A DNA stretch of 64,000 nucleotides. It comes from Acidobacteriota bacterium. Lineage in GTDB: Bacteria; Acidobacteriota; Terriglobia; Acidiferrales; UBA7541. The notes beneath the pieces are model-generated. The model was not told where the DNA came from and did not search any database. It saw nothing but the letters and a program-made list of their open reading frames with translations. The position numbers and the translations under genes were made by a program. Numbering within the stretch: position 1 is the stretch's first letter; every line of letters starts with the position of its first letter. Positions 45,115 through 53,650 of the stretch are shown here, piece after piece. The stretch is taken from positions 434,001 to 498,000 of the forward strand of contig JABCZR010000001.1 of NCBI GenBank assembly GCA_013289585.1, written 5' to 3'.

Positions 45115-47199
45115 ATGAATGAGCTAACGTACGGCAAGAACGATCGTGGCCCCGCATCCTTTCGATCTTCAATGAACGCTCTGCTGCGCGCGACGTTCGT
45201 TGCTCTATTTAGCGTTGCGCTGGGATTTTTTGGAGCCGCTTCTCTCTCTGCGCAATCTCGCAAAATCGAGTTAAGCGACCTGGCCAAAATCGCTTCCGTA
45301 TCCGATCCGCAGATTTCTCCCGACGGAAAATCCATCGTCTTTGTGGTTTCGCGCCCGAACCTCGAGGAGGATCGCAGCGATCGCCAGCTTGTCCTGATGG
45401 ATATCGCCACGACGACGCAACACGTGCTCACCTACGATCGCCGTGGTGTGGGCTCGCCGCGCTGGTCACCCAACGGCGACCGTTTGGCATTCGTCGCCGT
45501 TGACGGAGCCGGCAAAGAAGCGAAGCCGCAGGTTTTTGTTTTGTCCATGACCGGCGGTGAAGCTCGAAAAATTACCGATGCTCCCAGCGGCATCGAACAG
45601 TTCGCCTGGCGGCCCAACGGTCACGAGATCGCCTACGTTGCCTCCGACGAGCCCGAGAACAAAAAGGAAATCGAGAAGCATCACGACGCCTTCGAAGTCG
45701 GTGACAACGATTTTCTCGCCACCGAAGCCGCCCTGCCCTCTCACATCTGGATTCTTCCCGCAGACGGCGGAAAAGCTAAGCGGCTCACTTCCGGCGCCTG
45801 GAGCTTGCCAAAAAGCGCTCCGCCCAGTTCGCCGGCTTCTCCCATCTCCTGGTCCCCCGATGGCAAGTGGTTGTTGTTTACCCGACAGGAGCATCCCCAT
45901 CAGGGTGACGCTGACTTGACCACGCTTCAAATTCTGAACGTCGACACGGGCGAAATTCGTAAGCTCACCAAACACGAAAAGTTCGAAAGCTTTGGCCTCT
46001 TCTCTCCCGACGGTGCACGCGTGGCGTACTGGTATCCGCGCGACAGCGATCCCAACAATGAAATCGAGATTTTTGTAACGCAAACCAGCGGCGGCGACGG
46101 TGCCGACGTCACGCGCGCCATCGACCACGACATTCAACGCGTAATCTGGATGCCGGACGGCAATTCACTTCTGGTGGGCGGCCATGACGGAACGACCACC
46201 TCGCTCTGGCTGCAGCCGTTGAGCGGCGCGGCAAAAAAGCTTGCGCTCGGTGATATCAGCCCTTCCTGGGGATTCTGGGTGGACGCCTTCGTCGGCCGCA
46301 AGGGCGATATCGCCTTCACGGGAAGCACGCCGACGCAGCCCTCCGAGTTGTACTACATGACGTCCGCAAACGACTCCCCCAAGCGCCTCACGAACTTCAA
46401 TCATGAAATCTCTACTCTCGCGCTCGGCAAGACCGAACGATTCGAATGGAAAGGCCCCGACAATTTTCAGGAAGATGGCGTGCTCGTCTACCCGCCGGAT
46501 TTCAAGAAAGACAGAAAATATCCCTTGGTGCTGATTATTCACGGCGGCCCGCAGGCCTCTACGACGACACAATTCAGTTTGCTTCCTCAGCTCATGGCCG
46601 CTCAGGGCTTCGTGGTTTTCGAGCCCAACTACCGCGGCAGCGACAACATCAGCAACGCCTATCAGCGCGCCATTTGGAATGATGCCGGCGACGGCCCCGG
46701 CCGCGACGTCATCGCGGGCATCGATGCTCTCAAAAAGCTCGGCTTCATCGACGAATCCAAAATCGGCGTGACCGGCTGGTCCTACGGCGGATACATGACT
46801 TCCTGGCTCATCGGCCACTATCAAATCTGGAAGGCCGCGGTTGCCGGCGCCCCGGTTACCGACCTCTACGACGAATACAATCTCTCCGACGGCAATGTCG
46901 GCGATCGCTACCAATTCAATGGCTCGCCCTACGTCGGAGACAATCTCAAGGACTATCGCGCGCAATCTCCCATCACCTACGCCGCGCAAATGAAAACTCC
47001 CACTCTCATCCTCCACGATACCGGCGACGCCCGCGTCACCGTCTCGCAGGGCTACTCCCTCTACCACGCCCTCAAAGACAATGGCGTTCCCGTGAAGTTC
47101 ATCGCCTTCCCCGTTCCCGGACACTTTCCCGGCGATCCCGTTCGCACCATGGATGCGTTCCGCTACTGGATCGATTGGATGAACAAATACTTGAAGTAG
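45115..47199 (+). CDS. S9 family serine peptidase (dipeptidyl-aminopeptidase/acylaminoacyl-peptidase type), exported
   Basis: A 694-aa enzyme with N-terminal beta-propeller (WD/PD40-like repeats such as VSDPQISPDGKSIVFV, RWSPNGDRLAFVAVD) and C-terminal alpha/beta hydrolase domain. The catalytic Ser is in VTGWSYGGYMTSW, Asp in LILHDTGDARV, His in FPVPGHFPGDP. The start is placed at the ATG at 45115; a second ATG at 45172 begins a more typical signal peptide (MNALLRATFVALFSVALGFF). The protein is probably periplasmic, trimming peptides. The next gene is a paralogue. Confidence 0.9.
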   Translation: MNELTYGKNDRGPASFRSSMNALLRATFVALFSVALGFFGAASLSAQSRKIELSDLAKIASVSDPQISPDGKSIVFVVSRPNLEEDRSDRQLVLMDIATTTQHVLTYDRRGVGSPRWSPNGDRLAFVAVDGAGKEAKPQVFVLSMTGGEARKITDAPSGIEQFAWRPNGHEIAYVASDEPENKKEIEKHHDAFEVGDNDFLATEAALPSHIWILPADGGKAKRLTSGAWSLPKSAPPSSPASPISWSPDGKWLLFTRQEHPHQGDADLTTLQILNVDTGEIRKLTKHEKFESFGLFSPDGARVAYWYPRDSDPNNEIEIFVTQTSGGDGADVTRAIDHDIQRVIWMPDGNSLLVGGHDGTTTSLWLQPLSGAAKKLALGDISPSWGFWVDAFVGRKGDIAFTGSTPTQPSELYYMTSANDSPKRLTNFNHEISTLALGKTERFEWKGPDNFQEDGVLVYPPDFKKDRKYPLVLIIHGGPQASTTTQFSLLPQLMAAQGFVVFEPNYRGSDNISNAYQRAIWNDAGDGPGRDVIAGIDALKKLGFIDESKIGVTGWSYGGYMTSWLIGHYQIWKAAVAGAPVTDLYDEYNLSDGNVGDRYQFNGSPYVGDNLKDYRAQSPITYAAQMKTPTLILHDTGDARVTVSQGYSLYHALKDNGVPVKFIAFPVPGHFPGDPVRTMDAFRYWIDWMNKYLK

Positions 47200-47283
47200 A
47201 ACCTTTCCGGCTGCACTTCGAAGCCATGCGAAAAATAAGCTACGGCTGAACACATCTTTCCGAAATTCTTGGGAGAATATTCC

Positions 47284-49356
47284 ATGCGCCTGCGACTTTA
47301 TCTGAACCTTCCCCGGACCGGCTTGTGCATCGCTTGCACCTTGGCGCTGCTCGCCATGGCTCCTTCCGGCGCAGCACAAGGATTTTCCAGCGCCGACATT
47401 TATCAGTTGCGTTCCGTCGGCGGCGTGCAGCTATCGCCCGACGGCCGCCGCATCGCCTACACCGTCGTTATGCGCGACCGCCCCGGCCGCCCCTACGGCC
47501 AACTTTGGATCATGGATCTTGCCACCCAGAAATCCGCGCGCATCGGCGGCGACAAAGACGGTGGCGGTGCTCCTCTTTTTTCCCCCGACGGCAAATGGTT
47601 CGCCTTTGCCGGAAGGCAAGGCGAGAACTCCGGGCTCTTCATCGCGCACGCGGATGGCTCCAACGTCACCTTTCTCACTTCCTGGAGCGGCACCAACAGC
47701 CCGCTTCCCGGCACGGGCAAAGACGTGGCCTGGTCGCCCGACGGCAAGCAACTCGCGTATATTTCCGCGACCCCCGGCTCAGCGGCTGCCGGCGCGAATA
47801 GCGATCCCATGGTCATCACGCGCTATCTTTACAAGCCGGACGCCGGCGAAGGCATGACCCGCTTCAACGACAATCAGCGCCTGCACATTTTCACCGTCGA
47901 CGTGGCCACGAAAAAAGTGCAGCAACTCACCAAGGGCGACTTCGATGAGCATTCCATCGATTGGTCTCCTGACGGCAAGGAGATCCTCTTCGCTTCGAAT
48001 CGCGAGCCGAATCAGGATGAGTTTTTCAATTACGACATTTTCGCCCTGCAAGTCGCTGACAATAGCATTCGCCGCCTCACCGCCACCGAATACACCGAAT
48101 ACGAGCCGCTCTGGTCCCCCGACGGCAAACACATCGTCTATCGCGGCACGCGCCGCGGCGTCACCGATCGTGAAACCACCATGGAAGACACTCACGTCTG
48201 GGTCATGAACGCTGACGGCAGCGACCGCCGTGAAATCGGCGCCGTCCTCGACAATCGGCAGGGCACGCCGCAGTGGGCCCCGGATGGCCGCGCCGTTTAC
48301 TTCACCGTCCAGGAGCGCGGTAGCGTCCGTCTCGTGCGTCTCCCGATTGCGGGCGGCAAGCCGGAATATGTGGTGAAAGATACCGGGAGCGTTGCCGGTT
48401 GGTCCGTCGGCAAGGATGGCACGCTCGCCTACAGCTTCACTTCACCGCGCGACGCGGCCGAACTTTTTCTAAAGACCGGTGACGGCGCGGCCCGCAAGCT
48501 CACCGATTTGAATGCTCAGCTTTTCGCCGGAAAACAATTCGCCGAAGTCGAATCCTTCACCTTCACCAGTAACGACAACAAATTTGAAGTCGAAGCCTTC
48601 CTCACCAAGCCGCTCGGCATGACTGCCGCCTCGAAGCATCCGCTCATCGTGAACATTCACGGCGGCCCGCACGGCCAGAACGGCCCCGCATTCAATATCA
48701 AAAATCAGGTCTACGCCGCGCATGGCTACGCCGTCTTGAACGTCAACTATCGCGGCTCTACCGGTTACGGCCAGAAGTTCGCCGACGCTGTCTTTGGCGA
48801 TCAGGATGGCAACGAAGCCCAGGACGTTTTGTACGGCGTCAGCGCGGCGGTCCGGCGCAACCTGTGGATCGATCGCGAGCGCATGGGCATCGAGGGCGTC
48901 AGCTACGGCGGCCAATTGACCGAGTGGCTCATCACCCAGACCAACGAATTCAAAGCCGCCATTCCCACCGCCGGCATCGTCAATCTCATCAGCTACAACT
49001 ACATGACCTACTACAATCAGTATGAAGAAATGGAATTCGGCCAGTTCCTCCACCAGGGCAATTTGATGGATGTCGCCTGGGAGCGCTCCGCCCTGAAGCA
49101 CGTGGCCGGCGCGCACACGCCGACTCTGATTTTGCACGGCGAAAACGACAACGACGTGCCCATCGCCGAAGCCGAGCAATTCTTCATCGCTCTCAAGGAC
49201 GTCGGAACCGAAACCGTTTTCGTCCGCTACCCCCGCGAAGGCCACGGCCTCAGCGAACCCAAGCATGTCGTCGATTCCATAGACCGCTCTATCGCCTGGT
49301 ACGAAACGCATTTCCCCAAGCCCGCCGCCGAGAGCATCACCAACGTCCAACCCTGA
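47284..49356 (+). CDS. S9 family serine peptidase (second copy), exported
   Basis: A 690-aa paralogue of the preceding gene. ATG at 47284, with GGGAGAAT just upstream, begins a signal peptide ending about residue 30. The propeller repeats include VQLSPDGRRIAYTVVM and LFSPDGKWFAFAGRQ. The catalytic Ser is in EGVSYGGQLTEWL, Asp in LHGENDNDVPI, His in YPREGHGLSEP. It follows the first copy by about 85 bp in the same direction, so the two form a likely operon of exported peptidases. Confidence 0.92.
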   Translation: MRLRLYLNLPRTGLCIACTLALLAMAPSGAAQGFSSADIYQLRSVGGVQLSPDGRRIAYTVVMRDRPGRPYGQLWIMDLATQKSARIGGDKDGGGAPLFSPDGKWFAFAGRQGENSGLFIAHADGSNVTFLTSWSGTNSPLPGTGKDVAWSPDGKQLAYISATPGSAAAGANSDPMVITRYLYKPDAGEGMTRFNDNQRLHIFTVDVATKKVQQLTKGDFDEHSIDWSPDGKEILFASNREPNQDEFFNYDIFALQVADNSIRRLTATEYTEYEPLWSPDGKHIVYRGTRRGVTDRETTMEDTHVWVMNADGSDRREIGAVLDNRQGTPQWAPDGRAVYFTVQERGSVRLVRLPIAGGKPEYVVKDTGSVAGWSVGKDGTLAYSFTSPRDAAELFLKTGDGAARKLTDLNAQLFAGKQFAEVESFTFTSNDNKFEVEAFLTKPLGMTAASKHPLIVNIHGGPHGQNGPAFNIKNQVYAAHGYAVLNVNYRGSTGYGQKFADAVFGDQDGNEAQDVLYGVSAAVRRNLWIDRERMGIEGVSYGGQLTEWLITQTNEFKAAIPTAGIVNLISYNYMTYYNQYEEMEFGQFLHQGNLMDVAWERSALKHVAGAHTPTLILHGENDNDVPIAEAEQFFIALKDVGTETVFVRYPREGHGLSEPKHVVDSIDRSIAWYETHFPKPAAESITNVQP

Positions 49357-49525
49357 CAGCCCGGAAAGGCAAAAAGAAACACAGCCCCAATTTCTGGTAG
49401 TGCGTCAGTTTCCGATAATCCGACTAACCAAGAGTTGACCGTTGCTGCACTCAAGGCTCTTTCAATCTCACCACAATCCTTGACGAGTTTTAGACTGGTT
49501 GGATCAAGAATTGAGTGAGCGAACT

Positions 49526-50359
49526 ATGCCCTCGACTGAACTTCTGGCGACGGAGAGTCGAAACGTCAACGGTGTCCACAAATTCGATTCGGGGGCCATA
49601 TGGCTAGGTCTTATCGCAGGGAGTATTGGGCTACTACTATTTATAGGCTTGGGAATCGCGGCGGCCAAACAAGGATCGAAATCGGCAGTTCTCTGCTTGC
49701 CCATCTCACTTCTGCTTGTTGCGCTTCTAACGCACATCGGGAGACTTTCGGGGCGCTCCCTCCACGTCAGTGACGAGGGGGTTTCGGTTCGGGACATGAA
49801 GGGAAATCAGATTGGCAGCCTTCAGTGGATGGAATTAGGTAAAGTCACTGAGCGGCGGAAAATGGCCCAGCTTGCGTTGTGGGACAAGAGCGGCGCACGC
49901 CGGGTATTGATCGATCAGCAGTATCAGAACTTTGTCGCGATTCGTTACAGGATTCTAGCTGAATACGCGAAAGCATTCACGCTCAATCCCCTGCCGATAG
50001 TATTTCAAAGATCGAATCCTGTGATGTATGAAAGCTTCATTTTCGCTATGTGCAGCGCGCTCTTCGGCTGGGTTGCGTGGATTGCTTTCCAGCAAGGACA
50101 ACGACTGGCAAGTACATTTTTCCTTTGTTTTGTAGTCGCCAGCTTGGTGTCTCTCCTTAACCTCTTTAAGACACAGGAGGTTTACAAAAAGAGTGTGAGC
50201 GGCGTGGAAATCGGAGACGTGGCGAATCCCCAAAGCGGGACGAAATTCTCGTCGGTTATTTTGCAGGTTATTGGTGGGAAGCAGCTAAAAATAACTTCGA
50301 AATACGGCAGCATCCCGGAAATCTACTTGACGCTCCGAGCATGGTTGGCTCGACCCTAA
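49526..50359 (+). CDS. Membrane protein of unknown function (PH-like soluble region)
   Basis: A 277-aa protein; the ATG at 49526 is chosen, with a TTG at 49499 as an alternative. Two hydrophobic segments lie at about 22-45 and 55-72, then a soluble region with short strands (LHVSDEGVSVRDMKGNQIGS, LQWMELGKVTE), and two further membrane helices near 170-220. The soluble part resembles a bacterial PH-like domain, which is inference. No family is recognised with confidence. A terminator follows. Confidence 0.65.
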   Translation: MPSTELLATESRNVNGVHKFDSGAIWLGLIAGSIGLLLFIGLGIAAAKQGSKSAVLCLPISLLLVALLTHIGRLSGRSLHVSDEGVSVRDMKGNQIGSLQWMELGKVTERRKMAQLALWDKSGARRVLIDQQYQNFVAIRYRILAEYAKAFTLNPLPIVFQRSNPVMYESFIFAMCSALFGWVAWIAFQQGQRLASTFFLCFVVASLVSLLNLFKTQEVYKKSVSGVEIGDVANPQSGTKFSSVILQVIGGKQLKITSKYGSIPEIYLTLRAWLARP

Positions 50360-50383
50360 GCGGAGGCGGAGACTTGCCGGGTG

Positions 50384-50413
50384 CCGCAGCCTTCGGTTTT
50401 AAGGCTGCGGATT
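50384..50413 (+). terminator. Intrinsic terminator
   Basis: A perfect 10-bp stem (CCGCAGCCTT and inverted copy, 7-nt loop) with ATTTT after it, 24 bp downstream of the membrane-protein gene. Confidence 0.75.
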
Positions 50414-50448
50414 TTAACTCTTCTTTCTCTTTTCCTCGTAATTTTCAT

Positions 50449-50479
50449 TTGACCCGCCATATTACCCTCATGGTACAAT
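50449..50479 (+). promoter_or_regulatory. Candidate sigma70 promoter
   Basis: TTGACC at 50449-50454 and TACAAT at 50474-50479 with 19 bp between. It lies between the preceding terminator and the two leader hairpins, so it would drive the frameshifted gene. Confidence 0.5.
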
Positions 50480-50496
50480 ATCTCTGTTGACTACTG

Positions 50497-50529
50497 CGCC
50501 CCGGCCCATCCGGGGCGTTTCTGTTTTTC
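50497..50529 (+). terminator. First leader hairpin (terminator-like)
   Basis: A perfect 8-bp stem (CGCCCCGG and inverted copy, 5-nt loop) followed by TTTCTGTTTTT. It lies inside the 5' leader rather than after a gene, so it could attenuate transcription. Confidence 0.6.
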
Positions 50530-50543
50530 AGGCCATCTTTGTA

Positions 50544-50569
50544 GCGCCGGCGTCCTGCCGGCGCTTTTT
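50544..50569 (+). terminator. Second leader hairpin (terminator-like)
   Basis: A perfect 8-bp stem (GCGCCGGC and inverted copy, 5-nt loop) followed by five T. With the first hairpin it forms a tandem pair just before the ribosome site. Confidence 0.65.
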
Positions 50570-50610
50570 CGTCAACAAATCCAAAAAACTAAACTCTAAA
50601 GGAGATGTTT

Positions 50611-51296
50611 ATGTCCTCTCTCAATAAGAAGGACCGCGTGTCCCTATGTTCATCACTTTCTCCGATGGCCGCCGTTGCCGCACCCCGCGCACCGGCAACC
50701 ATCCCCACTTCTGCTTCGACCACGCCCAAAAAGAAGCCCGCGCCCGCACTGCAGAAACCCTCGGCAAGGACCTGGCCTACTTCTTCTCCGGCGACTACCT
50801 CTCCGCCAACGATCTCAGCGCCGCTCTCGCCCGCCTCATCCCCGCCGTGGTCTCCGGCAATATAAAGCCCAAGACCGCCCGCACCGTCGCCTACCTGGCC
50901 CAAACGCTCCTCCAGTCCATCCGCCTCGCCCAGCACGAATACATCAACGCCTTCGGCACCAACGTCTGGCGCAACGCCATCTGCAACTCCGTCTCCGGCA
51001 ACCACGACTACCTCTTCCCACCCCAGCCTGCCCCTCAACCTCAACCCGCCCCACCGCCAATCCCCACGCCACAACAAAACCCCACGCCCATCTCGACGCA
51101 AACCCCTCCCACCGTTGTCATCCCGAACCCAGTCGCGCCTTTTGCGAGTGGAGGTGAGGGATCTGCTGCTTCTTCCCCCACCGTCACCCCCCCCCCCCCG
51201 CCCCCCGTCAAAAAATGGGACCCCTACGGAATTGACTTCCCACCAGACTGCCGCCTTCTAATAGACGGCAAACCTTGGAACGGGAAACCCCTTTAG
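50611..51296 (+). pseudogene. Frameshifted acidobacterial 'MSSLNKKDRVSLC' family gene
   Basis: AAAGGAG precedes ATG at 50611, which reads MSSLNKKDRVSLC. From about 50649 the protein sense continues one frame over: FITFSDGRRCRTPRTGN, then HPHFCFDHAQKEAR, ETLGKDLAYFFSGDYLSA and AYLAQTLLQSIRLAQHEYIN. I recall intact relatives that join SLC directly to an F-TF-DGRRC segment. One missing T in TGTTC near 50649 would restore this exactly. The C-terminal part is Pro/Thr-rich with a 13-C tract. A zinc-binding role for the C-x~10-C/H cluster is plausible. Either a decayed copy, an error in the sequence, or rescue by the in-frame ATG at 50646 (216 aa). Function unknown. Confidence 0.7.
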
Positions 51297-51461
51297 AATG
51301 AGCACTTACAAGCTATCCCGTATCCGCTGATTCTAAAGCGCTTACACAAAAGCTAAGTCTTTTAGATGCAACACTTACAAAAAAAAGGGGGTGCTACCGG
51401 CTTGGGAATCCTGATCTCTGGTAACCGCTCTCCATTCGCCCAGGGAAATCGCCCCTAAAAC

Positions 51462-51488
51462 AAAAAGAGCCCCGAACTTCGGAGCTCT
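51462..51488 (-). terminator. Intrinsic terminator downstream of rplS
   Basis: A stem of ten pairs with one mismatch (AGAGC-CCGAA type and inverted copy), preceded on the plus strand by AAAACAAAAA, gives a U-run on the minus transcript. It lies about 35 bp after the rplS stop. Confidence 0.7.
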
Positions 51489-51522
51489 CTTCAAGATTTG
51501 TTTGGAACAGTAAAACGCGTCT

Positions 51523-51927
51523 CTACGCCTGTGTCTCGCTACCCGCCGTGGCTACCGCTGCCACTTCCTCGCGGTCCGCCCGCTTGATGCGCGCGGCCTT
51601 GCCCTTCAAATCGCGCAGGTAGTACAGCCGAGCCCGGCGAACTTTGCCCTTGCCGACCACTTCGATCGAGCTGATCGTCGGCGAATGCAGCGGGAAAATG
51701 CGCTCGATCCCCACGCCAAAACTCACGCGCCGCACCGTAAACGTCGCGCTCGACGACCGGCCTTTCTTCGAAATCACCACGCCCTCAAAAGCCTGCAGGC
51801 GTTCTTTCACCTTCTCGCCTTCGCCCTCTTGCAGCCGCACGTTGACGCGCACGGTGTCGCCTGCGCGAAATTCAGGAAGGTCTTTGCGCAGTTGCGCTTC
51901 ATGTAATTTACGTATAACCGGATTCAT
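51523..51927 (-). CDS. rplS: 50S ribosomal protein L19
   Basis: A 134-aa ribosomal protein; ATG at 51927 ([20 protein letters not shown]) matches the L19 start, and the frame extends a few codons more. Characteristic stretches are [40 protein letters not shown] and [10 protein letters not shown]-type [20 protein letters not shown]. In most bacteria it follows trmD directly. Here trmD is 2.9 kb upstream, separated by other genes. The C-terminal 25 residues are a longer, Ala/Glu-rich tail than usual. Confidence 0.96.
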   Translation of the reverse strand: MNPVIRKLHEAQLRKDLPEFRAGDTVRVNVRLQEGEGEKVKERLQAFEGVVISKKGRSSSATFTVRRVSFGVGIERIFPLHSPTISSIEVVGKGKVRRARLYYLRDLKGKAARIKRADREEVAAVATAGSETQA

Positions 51928-52140
51928 GTTCCTGTTTCCTTCTAGACCCACTCAGGCGGGGCCAGCTCTTCAAGACAAACAAGAATTATAGCCAAAATTC
52001 AATAATTTACCTAGCCCAATCAAGACGGATAACCTAGGTTTGACTTCGCCTGCTCCTGCGCGTTATGAATTGTCAGCGCCGGCTTCGTTGGGTGAAACTA
52101 TGCGACCGTCCATGCGTTTTGCAGCTTAGGAGCTCGAAAA

Positions 52141-52587
52141 ATGAGCGTCGACAAACAGGTTGCAGCAAACGTCAAGCAAGCCGTTCCATTCTTCCACGTG
52201 TCCAACATGGAAGAATCGCTCCGCTACTACGTGGATGGTTTGGACTTTGGGATCCGATGGAAATGGATCGACGAAGGCAAACTCCGCTGGTGCTGGCTGG
52301 AAAATGGCGGAGCAGCCTTGATGCTCCAGGAGTTCCGCAAAGAAGGCCATGATTCCTGGAGGCCTAGTTGCAAAGTGGGAGAAGGCGTATCCATCTGTTT
52401 CATGTGCGAAGATGCGCTGGCGATCTACCACGACGCGACGGCACGTGGAATTAAGGTTACAAAAAATCCGTTTGTCGGAAACAGGCTGTGGGTCGTTTCT
52501 TTTTCGGATCCCGATGGCTATCGCATCGACTTTGAAAGCCCTACGGATGTCCCCGAGGAGACAGAGTACTCACCACAAAACAAATAA
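52141..52587 (+). CDS. VOC-fold protein (glyoxalase/bleomycin resistance-like)
   Basis: A 148-aa protein with the paired VOC repeat: AVPFFHVSNMEESLRYYVDG and VVSFSDPDGYRIDFESPTD. Conserved metal positions (His in PFFHV, Glu near DFES) are present. The start ATG follows TTAGGAGCTCG. It is the only gene of this stretch on the plus strand, sitting convergent to the LLM oxidoreductase gene. Substrate unknown. Confidence 0.85.
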   Translation: MSVDKQVAANVKQAVPFFHVSNMEESLRYYVDGLDFGIRWKWIDEGKLRWCWLENGGAALMLQEFRKEGHDSWRPSCKVGEGVSICFMCEDALAIYHDATARGIKVTKNPFVGNRLWVVSFSDPDGYRIDFESPTDVPEETEYSPQNK

Positions 52588-52606
52588 TCAGCAAATTGGC
52601 GTTTGT

Positions 52607-53650
52607 CTAAGTCCGTGCCGGCACGGTGGTAGTCCGCCGAATGACGCTTTTCGCGAAACGCTCCATTTCCTCAAGTTGCGGGCTGAATTGCAGCAGCACA
52701 AGGTCAACGCCGACTGCCTCGAATTGAGCGATCCTTTCGGCGACTTGCTCAGGCGTTCCAACCAGGCCGGAGCGTAGCCCGCGATTGGAAACGGAATAGT
52801 CTTCGAGCGAAACGCGCTGCTCGAGTTGCGTTCCGGCCAGCCACTGCTGGTAGTTGGCGTAGCCCGCCGCGGACTGGTGCACGTCCGTGATGCGCCGCAC
52901 TTCATCCTGCGCTTCGCGTTCCGTTTCTCGAACCACGGCGTAACCCGCCACGCCGAATTTCATCGGAGGCAATTTGTGTTTTGCGCGGCGCTCGCTCAAA
53001 TCCGCGATTTTCTTGCTCACGGTTTCCGGCGGGTCGCCGTGCATGAGGTACGCGTCGCACTTTTCGGCGATCAGCTCCTTTGCCGCGGGAGATTCGCCGC
53101 CCGCATAAATCGTTGGCCGCGGCTTCGAAATGGGTTTCGGCTCCAGGACGTTGTCGTCCACGCGGTAATACTTTCCTGAATACGAGAAATGATCCTGCTT
53201 CCACACGCCATCCACGACGTCAAGCCACTCGGTGGTCCGCGCATAGCGGTCGTCGTGTTGCTCGAACGATACGCCGTATTTTTTCGCTTCATCCGACCAC
53301 CACGAAGAAACCACGTTCAGCGTCAGCCGCCCATTGCTGATGTGATCGATGTTCGCCGCCTGCTTCGCCAGCAGCGCCGGCAAATGAAACGTCGGCCGCA
53401 CCGCCACCATCAATTCAATGCGCTCCGTCACCGCTGCCAACGCCGCTGCCGTGGACCACGCATCCAGCGAAGGCGCCACCACTCCTTTAATGTCGTTGAG
53501 ATTGAGTTCGGCGATCAGCGTCACATCAAAACCAATCTGTTCGCTGCGCTGCGCCAGCTTTTTTACGTACGCCCAGCTCGTCTCCATGTTTTCGTTTTCG
53601 ACGTTGCGCAGCCACCCGCCGAAAACCGGCATCCAGTAGCCGAATCTCAT
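52607..53650 (-). CDS. LLM-class flavin-dependent oxidoreductase
   Basis: A 347-aa luciferase-like TIM-barrel oxidoreductase, related to alkanesulfonate/dimethyl-sulfide monooxygenases (SsuD/NtaA group). Sequence elements are GYWMPVFGGWLRN at the start, AALAAVTERIELMVAVRPTF, NGRLTLNVVSSWWSDEAKKY, YAGGESPAAKELIAEKCDAY and LVGTPEQVAERIAQFEAVGV. It would use FMNH2 or F420H2. Its ATG overlaps the stop of the ATP-grasp gene (ATGA), so the two are translationally coupled. Substrate unknown. Confidence 0.92.
   Translation of the reverse strand: MRFGYWMPVFGGWLRNVENENMETSWAYVKKLAQRSEQIGFDVTLIAELNLNDIKGVVAPSLDAWSTAAALAAVTERIELMVAVRPTFHLPALLAKQAANIDHISNGRLTLNVVSSWWSDEAKKYGVSFEQHDDRYARTTEWLDVVDGVWKQDHFSYSGKYYRVDDNVLEPKPISKPRPTIYAGGESPAAKELIAEKCDAYLMHGDPPETVSKKIADLSERRAKHKLPPMKFGVAGYAVVRETEREAQDEVRRITDVHQSAAGYANYQQWLAGTQLEQRVSLEDYSVSNRGLRSGLVGTPEQVAERIAQFEAVGVDLVLLQFSPQLEEMERFAKSVIRRTTTVPART

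Noticed and set aside
46165-47379. 404-aa minus-strand frame over the S9 peptidases
   Set aside because: Antisense to catalytic motifs of two real S9 genes. Low-complexity composition.
50605-50865. 86-aa frame from the first start at 50605 read as a complete gene
   Set aside because: Only its first 15 or so residues look like the family; the remainder is a Pro/Ser/Ala shadow of the adjacent frame, explained by the frameshift.
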